A stretch of DNA of 64,000 bases, taken from the NCBI GenBank assembly GCA_025517465.1, contig JAOPKE010000001.1, positions 62,001 through 126,000 of the forward strand, in the 5' to 3' direction. A program made the position numbers and the translations under genes. Position 1 is the stretch's first letter; each line of letters opens with the position of its first letter. The notes under the pieces are model-generated. The model ran no database searches. It worked only from the letters and a program-made list of their open reading frames with translations, and was not told where the DNA came from. Shown here piece by piece: positions 29,290-37,231 of this stretch. Origin of the DNA: Halobacteria archaeon HArc-gm2 (GTDB lineage: Archaea > Halobacteriota > Halobacteria > Halobacteriales > Haloarculaceae).

Positions 29290-30288
29290 ATGGAGACCCG
29301 CAAGGTCCAGGTGACGGGTGGTTCGACGTACACCGTCTCCCTGCCGAAGGAGTGGGCGACGGAGAACGACGTCAGCGCCGGGAGCATCGTCGAGTTCCAC
29401 GACGAGGCGGACCTGCTGTTGCTCTCGCCTCGCAGTGACGACGACCACGTCGAGGGGACCCTCGACATCGCGGGCCTGGAGGAGGAACACGAACTTACCC
29501 GCGCCGTGATGACGATGTACGTCAGCGGCTTCGACGTCATCAGGCTCGAAACCACGCGGATCACGCCGACGCAACGCCGCGTTATCAGGGACGCGACCCA
29601 GGGACTCGTCGGCCTGGAGGTCATCGAGGAGACCGCCGACCACGTCGTCCTCCAGGACCTGCTCGACTCCTCGGAGCTGTCGGTCCACAACGCCATCACG
29701 CGCATGCGCCTGGTCGCGCTCACGATGCTCGACGACGCCGTCGAGGCGCTCATCGAGGACGACGACGAACTCGCCAACGACGTCATCCAGCGCGACGACG
29801 ACGTCGACCGCCTCTGGTACATGGTCTCGCGCGTGTTCCGGACGGTTCTCCGGAACCCGACGGCCGCCAACGAGATCGGCTTCCCCAGAGAGACCGTCTT
29901 CGACTACCAGTCCAGCGCCCGCCAGCTCGAACGCATCGCCGACCACGCGACGAAGGTAGCGAACCTCGCCCTCGAACTCGACGAGATCACCGGCGAGACG
30001 GCCAGCCTCCTCCGGGAACTCCGCGAGGAGGCGGTGTACGTCCCCGAGACCGCGATGGACGCGCTCCTGGCCGAGGACTCCGACGAGGCCGTCGAACTCG
30101 CCAACGAGGCCCGCCGGAGCATCCGCGACCTCGACGACACCGCCCGTGAGGTGGACAAGGAGGTCCGCGAGTCGGACCCCCAGAGCGCGCAGGTGCTCGG
30201 CCTCGTCGTCGACTCGCTCTCCCGGACCGCCGACTACGGCGGCAACATCGCCGAGAGCGCCCTCCAGCAGGCCGCGCCCAGTCCCTGA
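29290..30288 (+). CDS. Phosphate-uptake regulator: AbrB-like DNA-binding domain plus PhoU-like helices
   Basis: 332 residues. Residues 1-50 form a SpoVT/AbrB swapped-hairpin domain (TRKVQVTGGSTYTVSLPKEWA). Residues 100-330 form PhoU-type helical repeats with the D/E-rich metal-site pattern (SARQLERIADHATKVANLAL near residue 210 and LVVDSLSRTADYGGNIAES near 305). Proteins of this build usually sit beside pst genes in haloarchaea and are thought to be phosphate regulators, since they combine DNA binding with a PhoU sensor. It is divergent from pstS and could act on the shared promoter region. Confidence 0.88.
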   Translation: METRKVQVTGGSTYTVSLPKEWATENDVSAGSIVEFHDEADLLLLSPRSDDDHVEGTLDIAGLEEEHELTRAVMTMYVSGFDVIRLETTRITPTQRRVIRDATQGLVGLEVIEETADHVVLQDLLDSSELSVHNAITRMRLVALTMLDDAVEALIEDDDELANDVIQRDDDVDRLWYMVSRVFRTVLRNPTAANEIGFPRETVFDYQSSARQLERIADHATKVANLALELDEITGETASLLRELREEAVYVPETAMDALLAEDSDEAVELANEARRSIRDLDDTAREVDKEVRESDPQSAQVLGLVVDSLSRTADYGGNIAESALQQAAPSP

Positions 30289-30319
30289 GCGGCCGCCGGA
30301 TCGTCCACGCGACGGACCG

Positions 30320-30985
30320 TTATCGTTCCGCACCCGCGCCGATTTCGCGCTCGAACCGGGCGAAGAAGTCGTCCATAAACTGGCGTCGGTCCTTCCCGAG
30401 CCGTCGTCCCGGTTCCGTGTACAGTGCTTCCAGCCGTTCGGTGGTCCACTCGCGGAGGATCGAGACGTCCGGCCGGTCCGTCGTCTCCACGCCGTGAACC
30501 GACGCGTCGTCGATCGCGGCGTACGCCTCTCCCGCTCTGCCCGACCGCTCGCCGACGATACAGGCAAGTCGAACGATACCAGTCGCCCCGCTGGCGTCCA
30601 GCTTGTCCGCGTCGAACAGCAATTCGGCCTCTGGCGTCGTCGGCTCCGGCGAACTGGCGCGGATGCTGTGCGAGCGGAGGCAGTGCTGGACCGCCTCGAT
30701 CTGGTCGGTCGCCACTCCCTCGGTTTCGAGCAGGTCCGCCGCTTCGACGGCAGCCCACTCGCCGTGGTCGTCGACCTCGTCGGTTCGCTCGCGCGGCCGA
30801 CCGATATCGTGGAGCCAGGCCGCCGCCGAGAGCACGTCCGTTTCCACGGTCTGTTCGTACTCCTCGGCCAGGCGCAACGCCAGGTCACGCACTCGCTTCG
30901 CGTGGAACCGGTCGTGTGCAGGGAGGGCGTCTTCGTAGTACGGTAGCGAGAGCGTCCGGGCCAGGGGACCAAGCGATTCGGTCAT
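30320..30985 (-). CDS. HD-domain phosphohydrolase
   Basis: 221 residues. The HD metal site is visible in order: His in HDRFHAKRV near residue 27, HD in AAWLHDIGRPRE near residue 59, later histidines in CLRSHSI and the Asp in LLFDADKLDASG near 130. Such proteins hydrolyse nucleotides or other phosphate esters; the substrate is not evident. The gene is convergent with the AbrB-PhoU gene, 31 nt apart. A minus-strand promoter should lie in the 138 bp between this gene and eS8. Confidence 0.85.
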   Translation of the reverse strand: MTESLGPLARTLSLPYYEDALPAHDRFHAKRVRDLALRLAEEYEQTVETDVLSAAAWLHDIGRPRERTDEVDDHGEWAAVEAADLLETEGVATDQIEAVQHCLRSHSIRASSPEPTTPEAELLFDADKLDASGATGIVRLACIVGERSGRAGEAYAAIDDASVHGVETTDRPDVSILREWTTERLEALYTEPGRRLGKDRRQFMDDFFARFEREIGAGAER

Positions 30986-31122
30986 GAGAGCCCGGAACTG
31001 CCAGTCCGTGGGCCAAAGTGGTTGTGGAAATGTCGATCGGTCGACGGAACGCTGGACCGAATCTCGACCGCGCCGGCGCTATCGCTCGCCAATCTCGAAA
31101 ACCGCAGAGAAAGCGTCTCGCT

Positions 31123-31494
31123 CTATTCGACCGCGACGGCGTTGACCTGCCCGTCCTGGCCCGGTCGCGAGGTCACGCGGGCACGGCCTTCGCTCGTCTC
31201 CAGCACGGCGCCCTTGGTGATGATGTTTCGTCGCGCGTAGTTGGGGTTCGAGGGGTTCTCCGCGACGTTGTCGATGGTGGCCTCGACGACCTCGCCGCCG
31301 TCGGCGACGCTCGCGACGTCGGTTGTGACGGCGCGGAACTTGGTCGTGTTCCCCTGCGTGTCGACGACCTTCAGCTTCTGTTCGCCGACCTGGGTCTCGG
31401 TGGACTCGTTGCCGAGTTCGTACTTCTTCTTCTTTCGGAACGGTCGCAGTCGCCCACCTGTTCGCTTCCGCGTCGAGCGTCCGTGGTCTTTCAT
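31123..31494 (-). CDS. rps8e: Ribosomal protein eS8
   Basis: 123 residues. Small-subunit protein found in archaea and eukaryotes. The basic N-terminus MKDHGRSTRKRTGGRLRPFR and the end region PNYARRNIITKGAVLETSEG are typical. Start at ATG 31494; the same frame stays open far upstream but that part is the repeat element, not protein. A TATA-like TTCAAGTATC about 30 nt upstream suggests a leaderless mRNA. It stands alone, away from the main ribosomal cluster. Confidence 0.95.
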   Translation of the reverse strand: MKDHGRSTRKRTGGRLRPFRKKKKYELGNESTETQVGEQKLKVVDTQGNTTKFRAVTTDVASVADGGEVVEATIDNVAENPSNPNYARRNIITKGAVLETSEGRARVTSRPGQDGQVNAVAVE

Positions 31495-31585
31495 ATGCGT
31501 GTGAATTGGCCAGCCGATACTTGAACCGTTCGATGCGAGTTCGATCACGTGGAATCTGTACGGTAATCGAGAACGATGCTCACGA

Positions 31586-31898
31586 TACCGCAAACAGCCA
31601 GAAAGCCCCCGGTCGCTCGTGGGCTGCGACCGGACCTGCGCGCGCCTTCGGCGTGCTTGGTGGGTCTCGCTCCACGAGCGCCCGGCCCCTTTCAGTCCCG
31701 CCCGGTTGATCATCCGAGCGGACGGGACTGAAAGGGGCGGCCGTCTGCGCGAACCCCGGCGAAGTAAGCACGCGAACGGAGTGAGCGCGCGTGGTTCGAG
31801 AGAGCGGAGCTCTCTCGTCATCACGAAAATCTTCGATTTTCGGACGACAACGAGCCGCGGGAGCGCAGACGGTCGGGGCTTTCTGGCTGTTTGCGGTA
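31586..31898 (+). repeat. Structured dispersed element, copy 1
   Basis: 313 bp in a 529-bp gene-free interval. A perfect 24-bp inverted repeat bounds it (31586-31609 with 31875-31898, around CAGCCAGAAAGCCCC). Inside, 31614-31706 matches the reverse complement of 44285-44377 in 92 of 93 bases. A 16-bp stem pairs 31685-31700 with 31723-31738 (CCCCTTTCAGTCCCG). Further hairpins: GAGAGAGC-GGA-GCTCTCTC and CGAAAATC-TTC-GATTTTCG. No target-site duplication flanks it. Short ORFs across it share peptide strings with copy 2 only because the DNA repeats. Identity unknown: MITE-like element or structured RNA. Confidence 0.8.
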
Positions 31899-32023
31899 GT
31901 AGATGCATCATCGATTGCGGTCGGAACTCCGAAGTCATTCACGACCCACCGAATTCACACTGTAGAGACACGAACGTATCCTAGTCGAAATCCTCATGCC
32001 GGGCCCGGAACCACCCACAGTCG

Positions 32024-32464
32024 ATGAGTTTGCGCACCGCTGTCGCCGCGCCGTTCCGGACGCGGGGCAGCGACCGCATGGGGGAAAGCGAGTTCGTGGT
32101 GGCGCTGTCGCTGGACCGGGACTGGTTTTCGCCCGACCAGGCCAAGCGCCTCGTCGACGTCGCGGCGAGCGAGGGGCTGCTGGAACGCGACGGCGACGAA
32201 CTCGTGGTCGAGTTCGCGGCCGACGAGGTGCAGATTCCGGAGGGCTTCGTCCCCAAGGAGGACGTCCTGCGGGAGCGCTCGACGTTCGAGCGCGTGCTCG
32301 ACGCCGTCGTCGAGACGGGAATCAAGAAACAGGAGGCGGTGGCGGAGATCAACCGCCTCCAGAGTACGCTCGGCGTGACGCTGGAGGCCGCGGCGGTCGT
32401 CTACGCCCGGCGACGCGGCGTCGACGTGGCGGAGTTCGCCGAGCGCGCGCGAGGTGACCTCTGA
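32024..32464 (+). CDS. DUF2240-family protein
   Basis: 146 residues. The sequence has a winged-helix-like first half (MGESEFVVALSLDRDWFSPD, then AKRLVDVAASEGLLERDGDE) and a helical second half (VLDAVVETGIKKQEAVAEIN). This matches my memory of the archaeal DUF2240 family, whose function is unknown. The N-terminal half reads like a small DNA- or RNA-binding module, but no binding partner is evident. Its stop overlaps the next start (TGATG), so the two are translated together. Confidence 0.75.
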   Translation: MSLRTAVAAPFRTRGSDRMGESEFVVALSLDRDWFSPDQAKRLVDVAASEGLLERDGDELVVEFAADEVQIPEGFVPKEDVLRERSTFERVLDAVVETGIKKQEAVAEINRLQSTLGVTLEAAAVVYARRRGVDVAEFAERARGDL

Positions 32465-32853
32465 TGGTCGAGGACCGGATCACCGACGGCAAGCGGATCG
32501 CCCAGTTGCTCGCGTCGGAACTGTCCGGGCTCTCGACGGGCCACGTCGCGCGCCTCGGCGTCGACGACGCAGACCCGGACGCCGAACCGTCCCCCGAGGG
32601 GACCTTCGCCTACGATATCGTTCTGGACGGCCAGCGCGTCGGGTCGGTGTTCGTCCACGAGGAGACCGCACGCGTGGACCTCTCGGTCGGCGATGGGGCG
32701 GCAGATGAATCCGAACTCGGGGGGACGACCACCGACGGACTCTCCCTTTCGACGACCAGCGAGGACCACCTCCGCATTCACGTCGAGTACGGGGCGGCCG
32801 TCAAACGGACCGTCGACCTGCTGGTCGACGTGCTGGACGAGCAGTCCGGATAA
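32464..32853 (+). CDS. Conserved-looking hypothetical protein coupled to the DUF2240 gene
   Basis: 129 residues, acidic, soluble, no signal. It begins MVEDRITDGKRIAQLLASEL and has alternating strand-like and helix-like segments (FAYDIVLDGQRVGSVFVHEE, RIHVEYGAAVKRTVDLLVDV). I do not recognise a family. The one-base overlap with the previous stop strongly suggests an operon. Convergent with the membrane protein gene that follows. Confidence 0.7.
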   Translation: MVEDRITDGKRIAQLLASELSGLSTGHVARLGVDDADPDAEPSPEGTFAYDIVLDGQRVGSVFVHEETARVDLSVGDGAADESELGGTTTDGLSLSTTSEDHLRIHVEYGAAVKRTVDLLVDVLDEQSG

Positions 32854-32874
32854 AACCTCGACCGGATCCCGATG

Positions 32875-33357
32875 CTACCGCGACGGCGCCGATTCCCCGA
32901 TTCGGCGGGACGTCCACGCGAGGAACCCCGTGAGGATGAGCACCGAACCGGTCAGCGCCAGGAGCGCCGCCGTGAGCCAGACGCCGGCCGCGAAGTCGAA
33001 CAGTGGACCGAGCGTCGCCACGGTGATGGGTGAGACGAGGACGAGCAGCGACCCAGTGGCGACGGCGCGTCGCTGGTCCGGCGTGAGCTCGATACCGAGG
33101 GTAAACAGACCGTCGGGTTTCTCCGGTTCCGGCGCTGCCAGGCCGACGCAGAACAGCGGGACCCCGACGAAGACGAGGACGCCGGCGACGACGGACGACC
33201 AGAAAGTGTTCCACGGGGAAATCTGTAGCAGTGCGCCGACGACGACGAGCGAGGACCCGCCGACCAGTCCGATGGGTCGGAGCCGCGGGTCGGCGAGGAA
33301 GGTGTTCAGGTCGGGCAGCGTCTCCGCGACGTGTCCGACGTCGAGCGAACGGGCCAT
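32875..33357 (-). CDS. Small integral membrane protein, function unknown
   Basis: About 160 residues from ATG 33357 (MARSLDVGHVAETLPD). Four hydrophobic segments lie in two pairs: IGLVGGSSLVVVGALLQIS and VVAGVLVFVGVPLFCVGLAA, then TGSLLVLVSPITVATLGPL and VWLTAALLALTGSVLILTGF. The pairs are separated by a short hydrophilic loop (EPEKPDGLFTLGIELTPDQ). Upstream in-frame starts at 33384 and 33498 exist, but the earlier region reads as promoter (AACATATACTCTCC on the plus strand). No family recognised. Confidence 0.65.
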   Translation of the reverse strand: MARSLDVGHVAETLPDLNTFLADPRLRPIGLVGGSSLVVVGALLQISPWNTFWSSVVAGVLVFVGVPLFCVGLAAPEPEKPDGLFTLGIELTPDQRRAVATGSLLVLVSPITVATLGPLFDFAAGVWLTAALLALTGSVLILTGFLAWTSRRIGESAPSR

Positions 33358-33580
33358 ACTATCGCCGTTGATACCCAGAAACATATACTCTCCGGGCCAG
33401 TTATTATCGTTCGATCTCGGGGGAGGCGGAACGACTCTCGAAGAACTGGTGCCGTTCCAGTGACTGGGCACGGTATTCATATCAGGATTGATTCTCAAGT
33501 GAGCCGGTCAGGACGGACCTGTGTCGCCTCGGCCGCGTCGATGAGAAAGGCTTGTGTCGGTCGGCGACCCGACCAACGCT

Positions 33581-34399
33581 ATGCACTTCTTCGAGCGACT
33601 GGACGAACGGATCGAGGCGGTCGACAGCGTCGTCTCGGTCGGCCTCGACCCCGATCCGGACCGACTCCCGCCGAGCGTCGCCGACGCGGACCTCCCGCGC
33701 TGGTCGTTCAACCGCCGTATCATCGACGCGACGCACGAGCACGCGGCCTGTTACAAACCCAACGCGGCGTTCTACGAGGACGCGGACGGCTGGCGAGCCC
33801 TGGAGGAGACTATCGCGTACGCGCACGGGAAGGACGTCCCCGTGCTGCTCGACGCCAAGCGCGGCGACATCGGCAACACCGCCCGCCAGTACGCGGAGAT
33901 TCTCGATATGGCCGACGCCATCACCGCGAACCCCTACATGGGCCAGGACTCGCTCGCACCCTTCCTCCAGCGCACGGGCAAGGGCGTGTTCGTGCTCTGT
34001 CGCACCTCGAACCCTGGCGGTGCGGACCTGCAGGACCTCGAACTCGACGACGGCGGGACGCTGTACGAGCGCGTCGCGGGGCTGGCCGCCGGCTGGAACG
34101 AGTACGGTAACGTCGGCCTCGTCGTCGGCGCGACGAACCCCGACGAACTCGAAGAGATACGGGAAATCGTGCCGGATATCCCGTTCCTCGTCCCCGGCGT
34201 CGGTGCCCAGGGCGGCGACGCGGAGGCCGCCGTCGAGTTCGGCCTCGCCGACGGCGTCGGCCTGGTCAACTCCTCTCGTGGGATCATCTTCGCCGGTGAG
34301 AACGGCGCTCGCGGCGGCGAGCCGCCGGAGGAGGAGTACTTCGGTGCTGCGGGTCGCGCGGCGAAGCGACTCAAGCGGCGGCTCAACGAGTTCCGGTAG
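33581..34399 (+). CDS. pyrF: Orotidine 5'-phosphate decarboxylase
   Basis: About 272 residues. It catalyses the last step of UMP synthesis. The catalytic Asp-Lys-Asp cluster reads LLDAKRGDIGNTARQY near residue 90, a form typical of the longer type-2 enzymes common in bacteria rather than the short archaeal form. The phosphate-binding end reads VPGVGAQGGD and NSSRGIIFAG. I chose ATG 33581 (MHFFERLDERI), because the upstream in-frame start at 33554 adds residues not seen in the family. It stands alone. Confidence 0.95.
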   Translation: MHFFERLDERIEAVDSVVSVGLDPDPDRLPPSVADADLPRWSFNRRIIDATHEHAACYKPNAAFYEDADGWRALEETIAYAHGKDVPVLLDAKRGDIGNTARQYAEILDMADAITANPYMGQDSLAPFLQRTGKGVFVLCRTSNPGGADLQDLELDDGGTLYERVAGLAAGWNEYGNVGLVVGATNPDELEEIREIVPDIPFLVPGVGAQGGDAEAAVEFGLADGVGLVNSSRGIIFAGENGARGGEPPEEEYFGAAGRAAKRLKRRLNEFR

Positions 34400-34432
34400 T
34401 CGAACGCGTTCCCCGGCCCGGTCCGTCCGCTG

Positions 34433-34636
34433 CTAGAACTCGTAGGTGTCGACGCCGTCCGGCAGGTCGTCGGGGTCTAGCGTGTCGGGGTCGCGCTCGC
34501 CCATCTGGACGGCACACTCGACGCAGACGCCGTGGCTCTCGTCCCAGTGGCGCTCGCAGACGAGTTTGCCACAGCGGTCGCAGGTGTGGACGACGTCCCG
34601 TTGCTCACAGATCTCACACAGGCCCGAGACACTCAT
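34433..34636 (-). CDS. Small zinc-finger protein
   Basis: 67 residues. Two cysteine pairs and a CxxC/HxxxH arrangement are seen in order: CEIC, then CDRCGKLVCERHW, then HGVCVEC. This is a B-box or HIT-like double zinc knuckle. The acidic tail DPDTLDPDDLPDGVDTYEF is typical of haloarchaeal micro-zinc-finger proteins, many of which regulate other genes, but the partner here is unknown. ATG 34636 is preferred over 34651. Convergent with pyrF. Confidence 0.8.
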   Translation of the reverse strand: MSVSGLCEICEQRDVVHTCDRCGKLVCERHWDESHGVCVECAVQMGERDPDTLDPDDLPDGVDTYEF

Positions 34637-34742
34637 GTCACTACGTAGCACGTCAAGCGGTTTGAACCTGCTGTCGCCCCGGTCGCTTCACCCGCGCGGT
34701 GTCTTGCGAGAGGCTTACAGTCCTCCCGTGCGAAGCGCCCCT

Positions 34743-35381
34743 GTGCAGTACGACCGTCTCGTCACGGGGCTCGCGGGGGTGCTGGGTGGTATCACCGTCG
34801 TGATGACGGTGCTGGGGCTCCTCTTCGAGCCCCCCATCCTGTTCGTCGCGCTCACCTTTGCCGCCGCGACGTACCTCGTCTACTTCCACTCGAGCGGCCG
34901 GCTGGCGGCGCGTGTCTACCGGACCGTCGAGCGACAGGCGGCCGTGAACGCCGAGCGCGGTGGCCGCCGGCGCCGGCGGACCGACCGCCGGGGCCAGGGC
35001 GACGCCGGGGCCGGTCCGCGCGAGGAGTGGACGCCGCCCAGAGACGGCGCCACGGCCCGGGAAGCGGCGGCCGCTGGGGGCCAGGCTCGCCAGGGAGCGA
35101 CTCACTCGGGCCGGTCTGGCCAGCGACAGGCGGGCCCTCGCGGCCAGCGTCAGCGCCAGCAGCGACGTGGAAGCCGACAGCGCCAACGGGTGCCGAATGC
35201 GAACAGCGGCCCGACCGCGGCAGAGGCCTACCAGACGCTCGGGCTGGACCCCGGTGCCGACGAGTCCTCGGTCAAGCGGGCCTACCGCGAGAAGGTCAAA
35301 CAGGTCCACCCGGACGCCGACGGCGGCGACGAGGAGGCGTTCAAGGAGGTCACCGCGGCCTACGAGCGGTTGACAGACTGA
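34743..35381 (+). CDS. Membrane-anchored J-domain protein with a basic R/Q/G-rich linker
   Basis: About 212 residues from GTG 34743. Two hydrophobic segments (LAGVLGGITVVMTVLGLLF and ILFVALTFAAATYLVYF) open the protein. Next comes about 90 residues rich in Arg, Gln, Gly and Ala, strongly basic and likely disordered. The last 60 residues are a J domain with the HPD motif kept (YREKVKQVHPDADGGDEEAF). It should recruit DnaK to the membrane. A longer in-frame start upstream runs over the zinc-finger gene and is rejected. Confidence 0.85.
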   Translation: MQYDRLVTGLAGVLGGITVVMTVLGLLFEPPILFVALTFAAATYLVYFHSSGRLAARVYRTVERQAAVNAERGGRRRRRTDRRGQGDAGAGPREEWTPPRDGATAREAAAAGGQARQGATHSGRSGQRQAGPRGQRQRQQRRGSRQRQRVPNANSGPTAAEAYQTLGLDPGADESSVKRAYREKVKQVHPDADGGDEEAFKEVTAAYERLTD

Positions 35382-35457
35382 TTCTCCTGCGCGGGGCGAC
35401 ACAATGACCAGAGCCGGCGACCGCAACGCCGATAGTGACACGCGCGCGAGCGAGTCC

Positions 35458-36150
35458 ATGAACGACGTACCGCCGCTGGTCGTCGACGTCGACGGGACAC
35501 TCACCGGCCCGGACCGCGCCGTCGACCCGCGTGTGTTCCCAGTGTTGCGCGAGTGGACAGCACCGGTCGTCGTCGCGACGGGCAAGGCGTTCCCGTTCCC
35601 AATCGCCCTCTGTGATTTCCTCGGCATCGAACTGTGCGTTATCGCCGAGAACGGCGGCGTCGTGTTCGTCGGCCAGACTGGCGCGCTGACCATGGCAGGG
35701 GAGCCAGAGGCAGCGGCGGCTGTCGCCGACGCGTACCGCGAACGGGGCCACGACCTGGGCTGGGGCCCGCTGGACTTCGCCAATCGCTGGCGCGAGACGG
35801 AACTCGCGGTCAGTCGCGACCAGCCGCTGGAACCCCTGCAGGAACTCGCGGTGGACCACGGGCTGGTCGTCGTCGACACCGGCTTCGCCTACCACGTGAA
35901 GGCGCCCGACGTCGACAAGGGAACAGGCCTCGAAATCGTCGCCGACGAACTCGACCTGTCGCCCGAGGCGTTCCTCGCCGTCGGCGATTCGGAGAACGAC
36001 GCGCCGACGTTCGAACTCGCCGGCGAGTCGGTCGCAGTGGTCAACGCCGACGACACGGCGAAAGCGGCCGCAGACCGGGTGACCGACGAAGCGTACGCCG
36101 ACGGCTTTCTGGAAGCTATCGAACCCTACGTCGACTGGGACGGGAACTGA
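35458..36150 (+). CDS. Phosphoglycolate phosphatase (archaeal HAD type)
   Basis: About 230 residues from ATG 35458, the usual length. Motif I is VVDVDGTLTG, and motif II lies in VVVATGKAFPF. The C2-type cap follows, motif III lysine is in VKAPDVDKG and motif IV is AVGDSENDAPTF. It removes phosphate from 2-phosphoglycolate, formed during DNA repair or photorespiration-like reactions. An upstream in-frame ATG at 35404 is possible but adds 18 unconserved residues. It ends 3 nt before the convergent permease gene. Confidence 0.9.
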   Translation: MNDVPPLVVDVDGTLTGPDRAVDPRVFPVLREWTAPVVVATGKAFPFPIALCDFLGIELCVIAENGGVVFVGQTGALTMAGEPEAAAAVADAYRERGHDLGWGPLDFANRWRETELAVSRDQPLEPLQELAVDHGLVVVDTGFAYHVKAPDVDKGTGLEIVADELDLSPEAFLAVGDSENDAPTFELAGESVAVVNADDTAKAAADRVTDEAYADGFLEAIEPYVDWDGN

Positions 36151-36153
36151 CCG

Positions 36154-37231
36154 TCAGTCGGCGCTACCGCCGTCCGTCTCGGCCGCGCCGATGCTGTCGA
36201 CCTCGGCGTGGCGCTCCTCGCCTAGCGCGGTCTGGAGTTTCCCGGCGACCACGGCGATGACGTAGATGGCGACCGCGACGAGGACGATGACGCCGCCGGC
36301 GGTCGCGCCGCCGTAGTAGGAGACCCCGATTCCCAGTGTAACGGCCAGTTCCGCCAGGACGACCGAGACGAGTAGCGACTCCGAGAAACTCCGGGATATC
36401 TGGGTCGCCGCCGCCACTGGAACCACGAGCATCGCGGCGACGAGGATGACGCCCATGATCTGCATCGCGCCGACGACGACCAAGCATCGCGGCGACGAGG
36501 ATGACGCCCATGATCTGCATCGCGCCGACGACGACCAGCGCGGTCAACATCACGAGGACGCGGTTGTACCAGTCCACCGGGATGCCCGAGACCTCCGCCG
36601 CGGTCTCGTCGAAGGTGACGTACAGGAGCTGATTCCGGGTTACCGCGACCGTCGCGACGATGACGAGGAAGAGGACGAGCAGTATCGCCGCGTTCTCCGC
36701 CGAGACGGTCGAGAGGTTGCCGAACAGGTACTGGTTGATGCCGACTGCCAGCCCGCCGGCGTTGACGCTGATGAGCGTCGTCCCCAGGGCGAACCCCGTA
36801 GAGAGGACGATAGCCATCGAGACGTCGTTGTAGGCATCAGTCACCTCGGAGATCAGCTCGATGGCCAGCGCGGCGAGCACCGAGACGACGACGGCGGTCA
36901 GGTACGGCGAGACGCCGAGTTCCAGTACCGCGTTAAGGAACAGCCCGACGGCGACGCCGGCGAAGGCGGTGTGGGCCAGCGCGTCGCCGATGAGAGCGAG
37001 CTGTCGGTGTACCAGGAAGGTTCCCACCAGGGGCGCCATCACGCCGATGCAGAGGCCCACCAGTATCGCCCGGTGCATGAACTGGTACTGGAGCAGTTCC
37101 AGCCCGGTCCACCTCGCGAGCCAGAACATGCCATCCGACCAGAGCGAGAGGAACCAGTAGATCGGCGTGAGCAGGAGGTCCAGCGGCCCGGTCTGCAGGG
37201 CGGTGACCCCAGCGACGGCGGCGCCCGTCAT
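36154..37231 (-). pseudogene. znuB: Zn/Mn ABC transporter permease, frameshifted by a 55-bp tandem duplication
   Basis: ABC-3 family permease. From ATG 37231 the frame codes normally for about 249 residues (LIGDALAHTAFAGVAVG and the family helices), up to GAMQIMGVILVAAML. Bases 36428-36482 and 36483-36537 are identical 55-bp copies. As 55 is not a multiple of three, the second copy throws the frame into Arg-rich text that stops at 36164. The true C-terminus (VVPVAAATQISRSFSES) continues in the other frame to the stop at 36154. Deleting one copy gives an intact reading frame of 340 residues. A TTG at 36483 could in principle restart the tail. Confidence 0.88.
36428..36537. repeat. Perfect 55-bp tandem duplication inside the permease gene
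   Basis: Copy 1 is 36428-36482 and copy 2 is 36483-36537, both starting AGCATCGCGGCGACGAGGAT and ending GACGACGACCA. There is no mismatch between them, so the event is recent, reversible or an assembly artefact. Confidence 0.97.

Noticed and set aside
31685-31738. Possible CRISPR repeat (GGGACTGAAAGGGG motif)
   Set aside because: It occurs as one hairpin per element, not as an array with regular spacers, and no cas genes are present in the window.
31580-31942. Small ORF on the minus strand whose peptide strings also occur in a small ORF at 44229-44423
   Set aside because: The shared peptide (GTERGRALVERDPPSTPKAR) comes from the repeated DNA element, whose features (terminal repeats, hairpins, compensating changes) are nucleic-acid-level. 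Neither ORF has a start signal.
36154-36483. A separate small gene for the C-terminal permease half from a TTG start
   Set aside because: It begins inside a membrane helix within the duplicated unit. A frame-shifted single gene explains it better, although reinitiation cannot be excluded.
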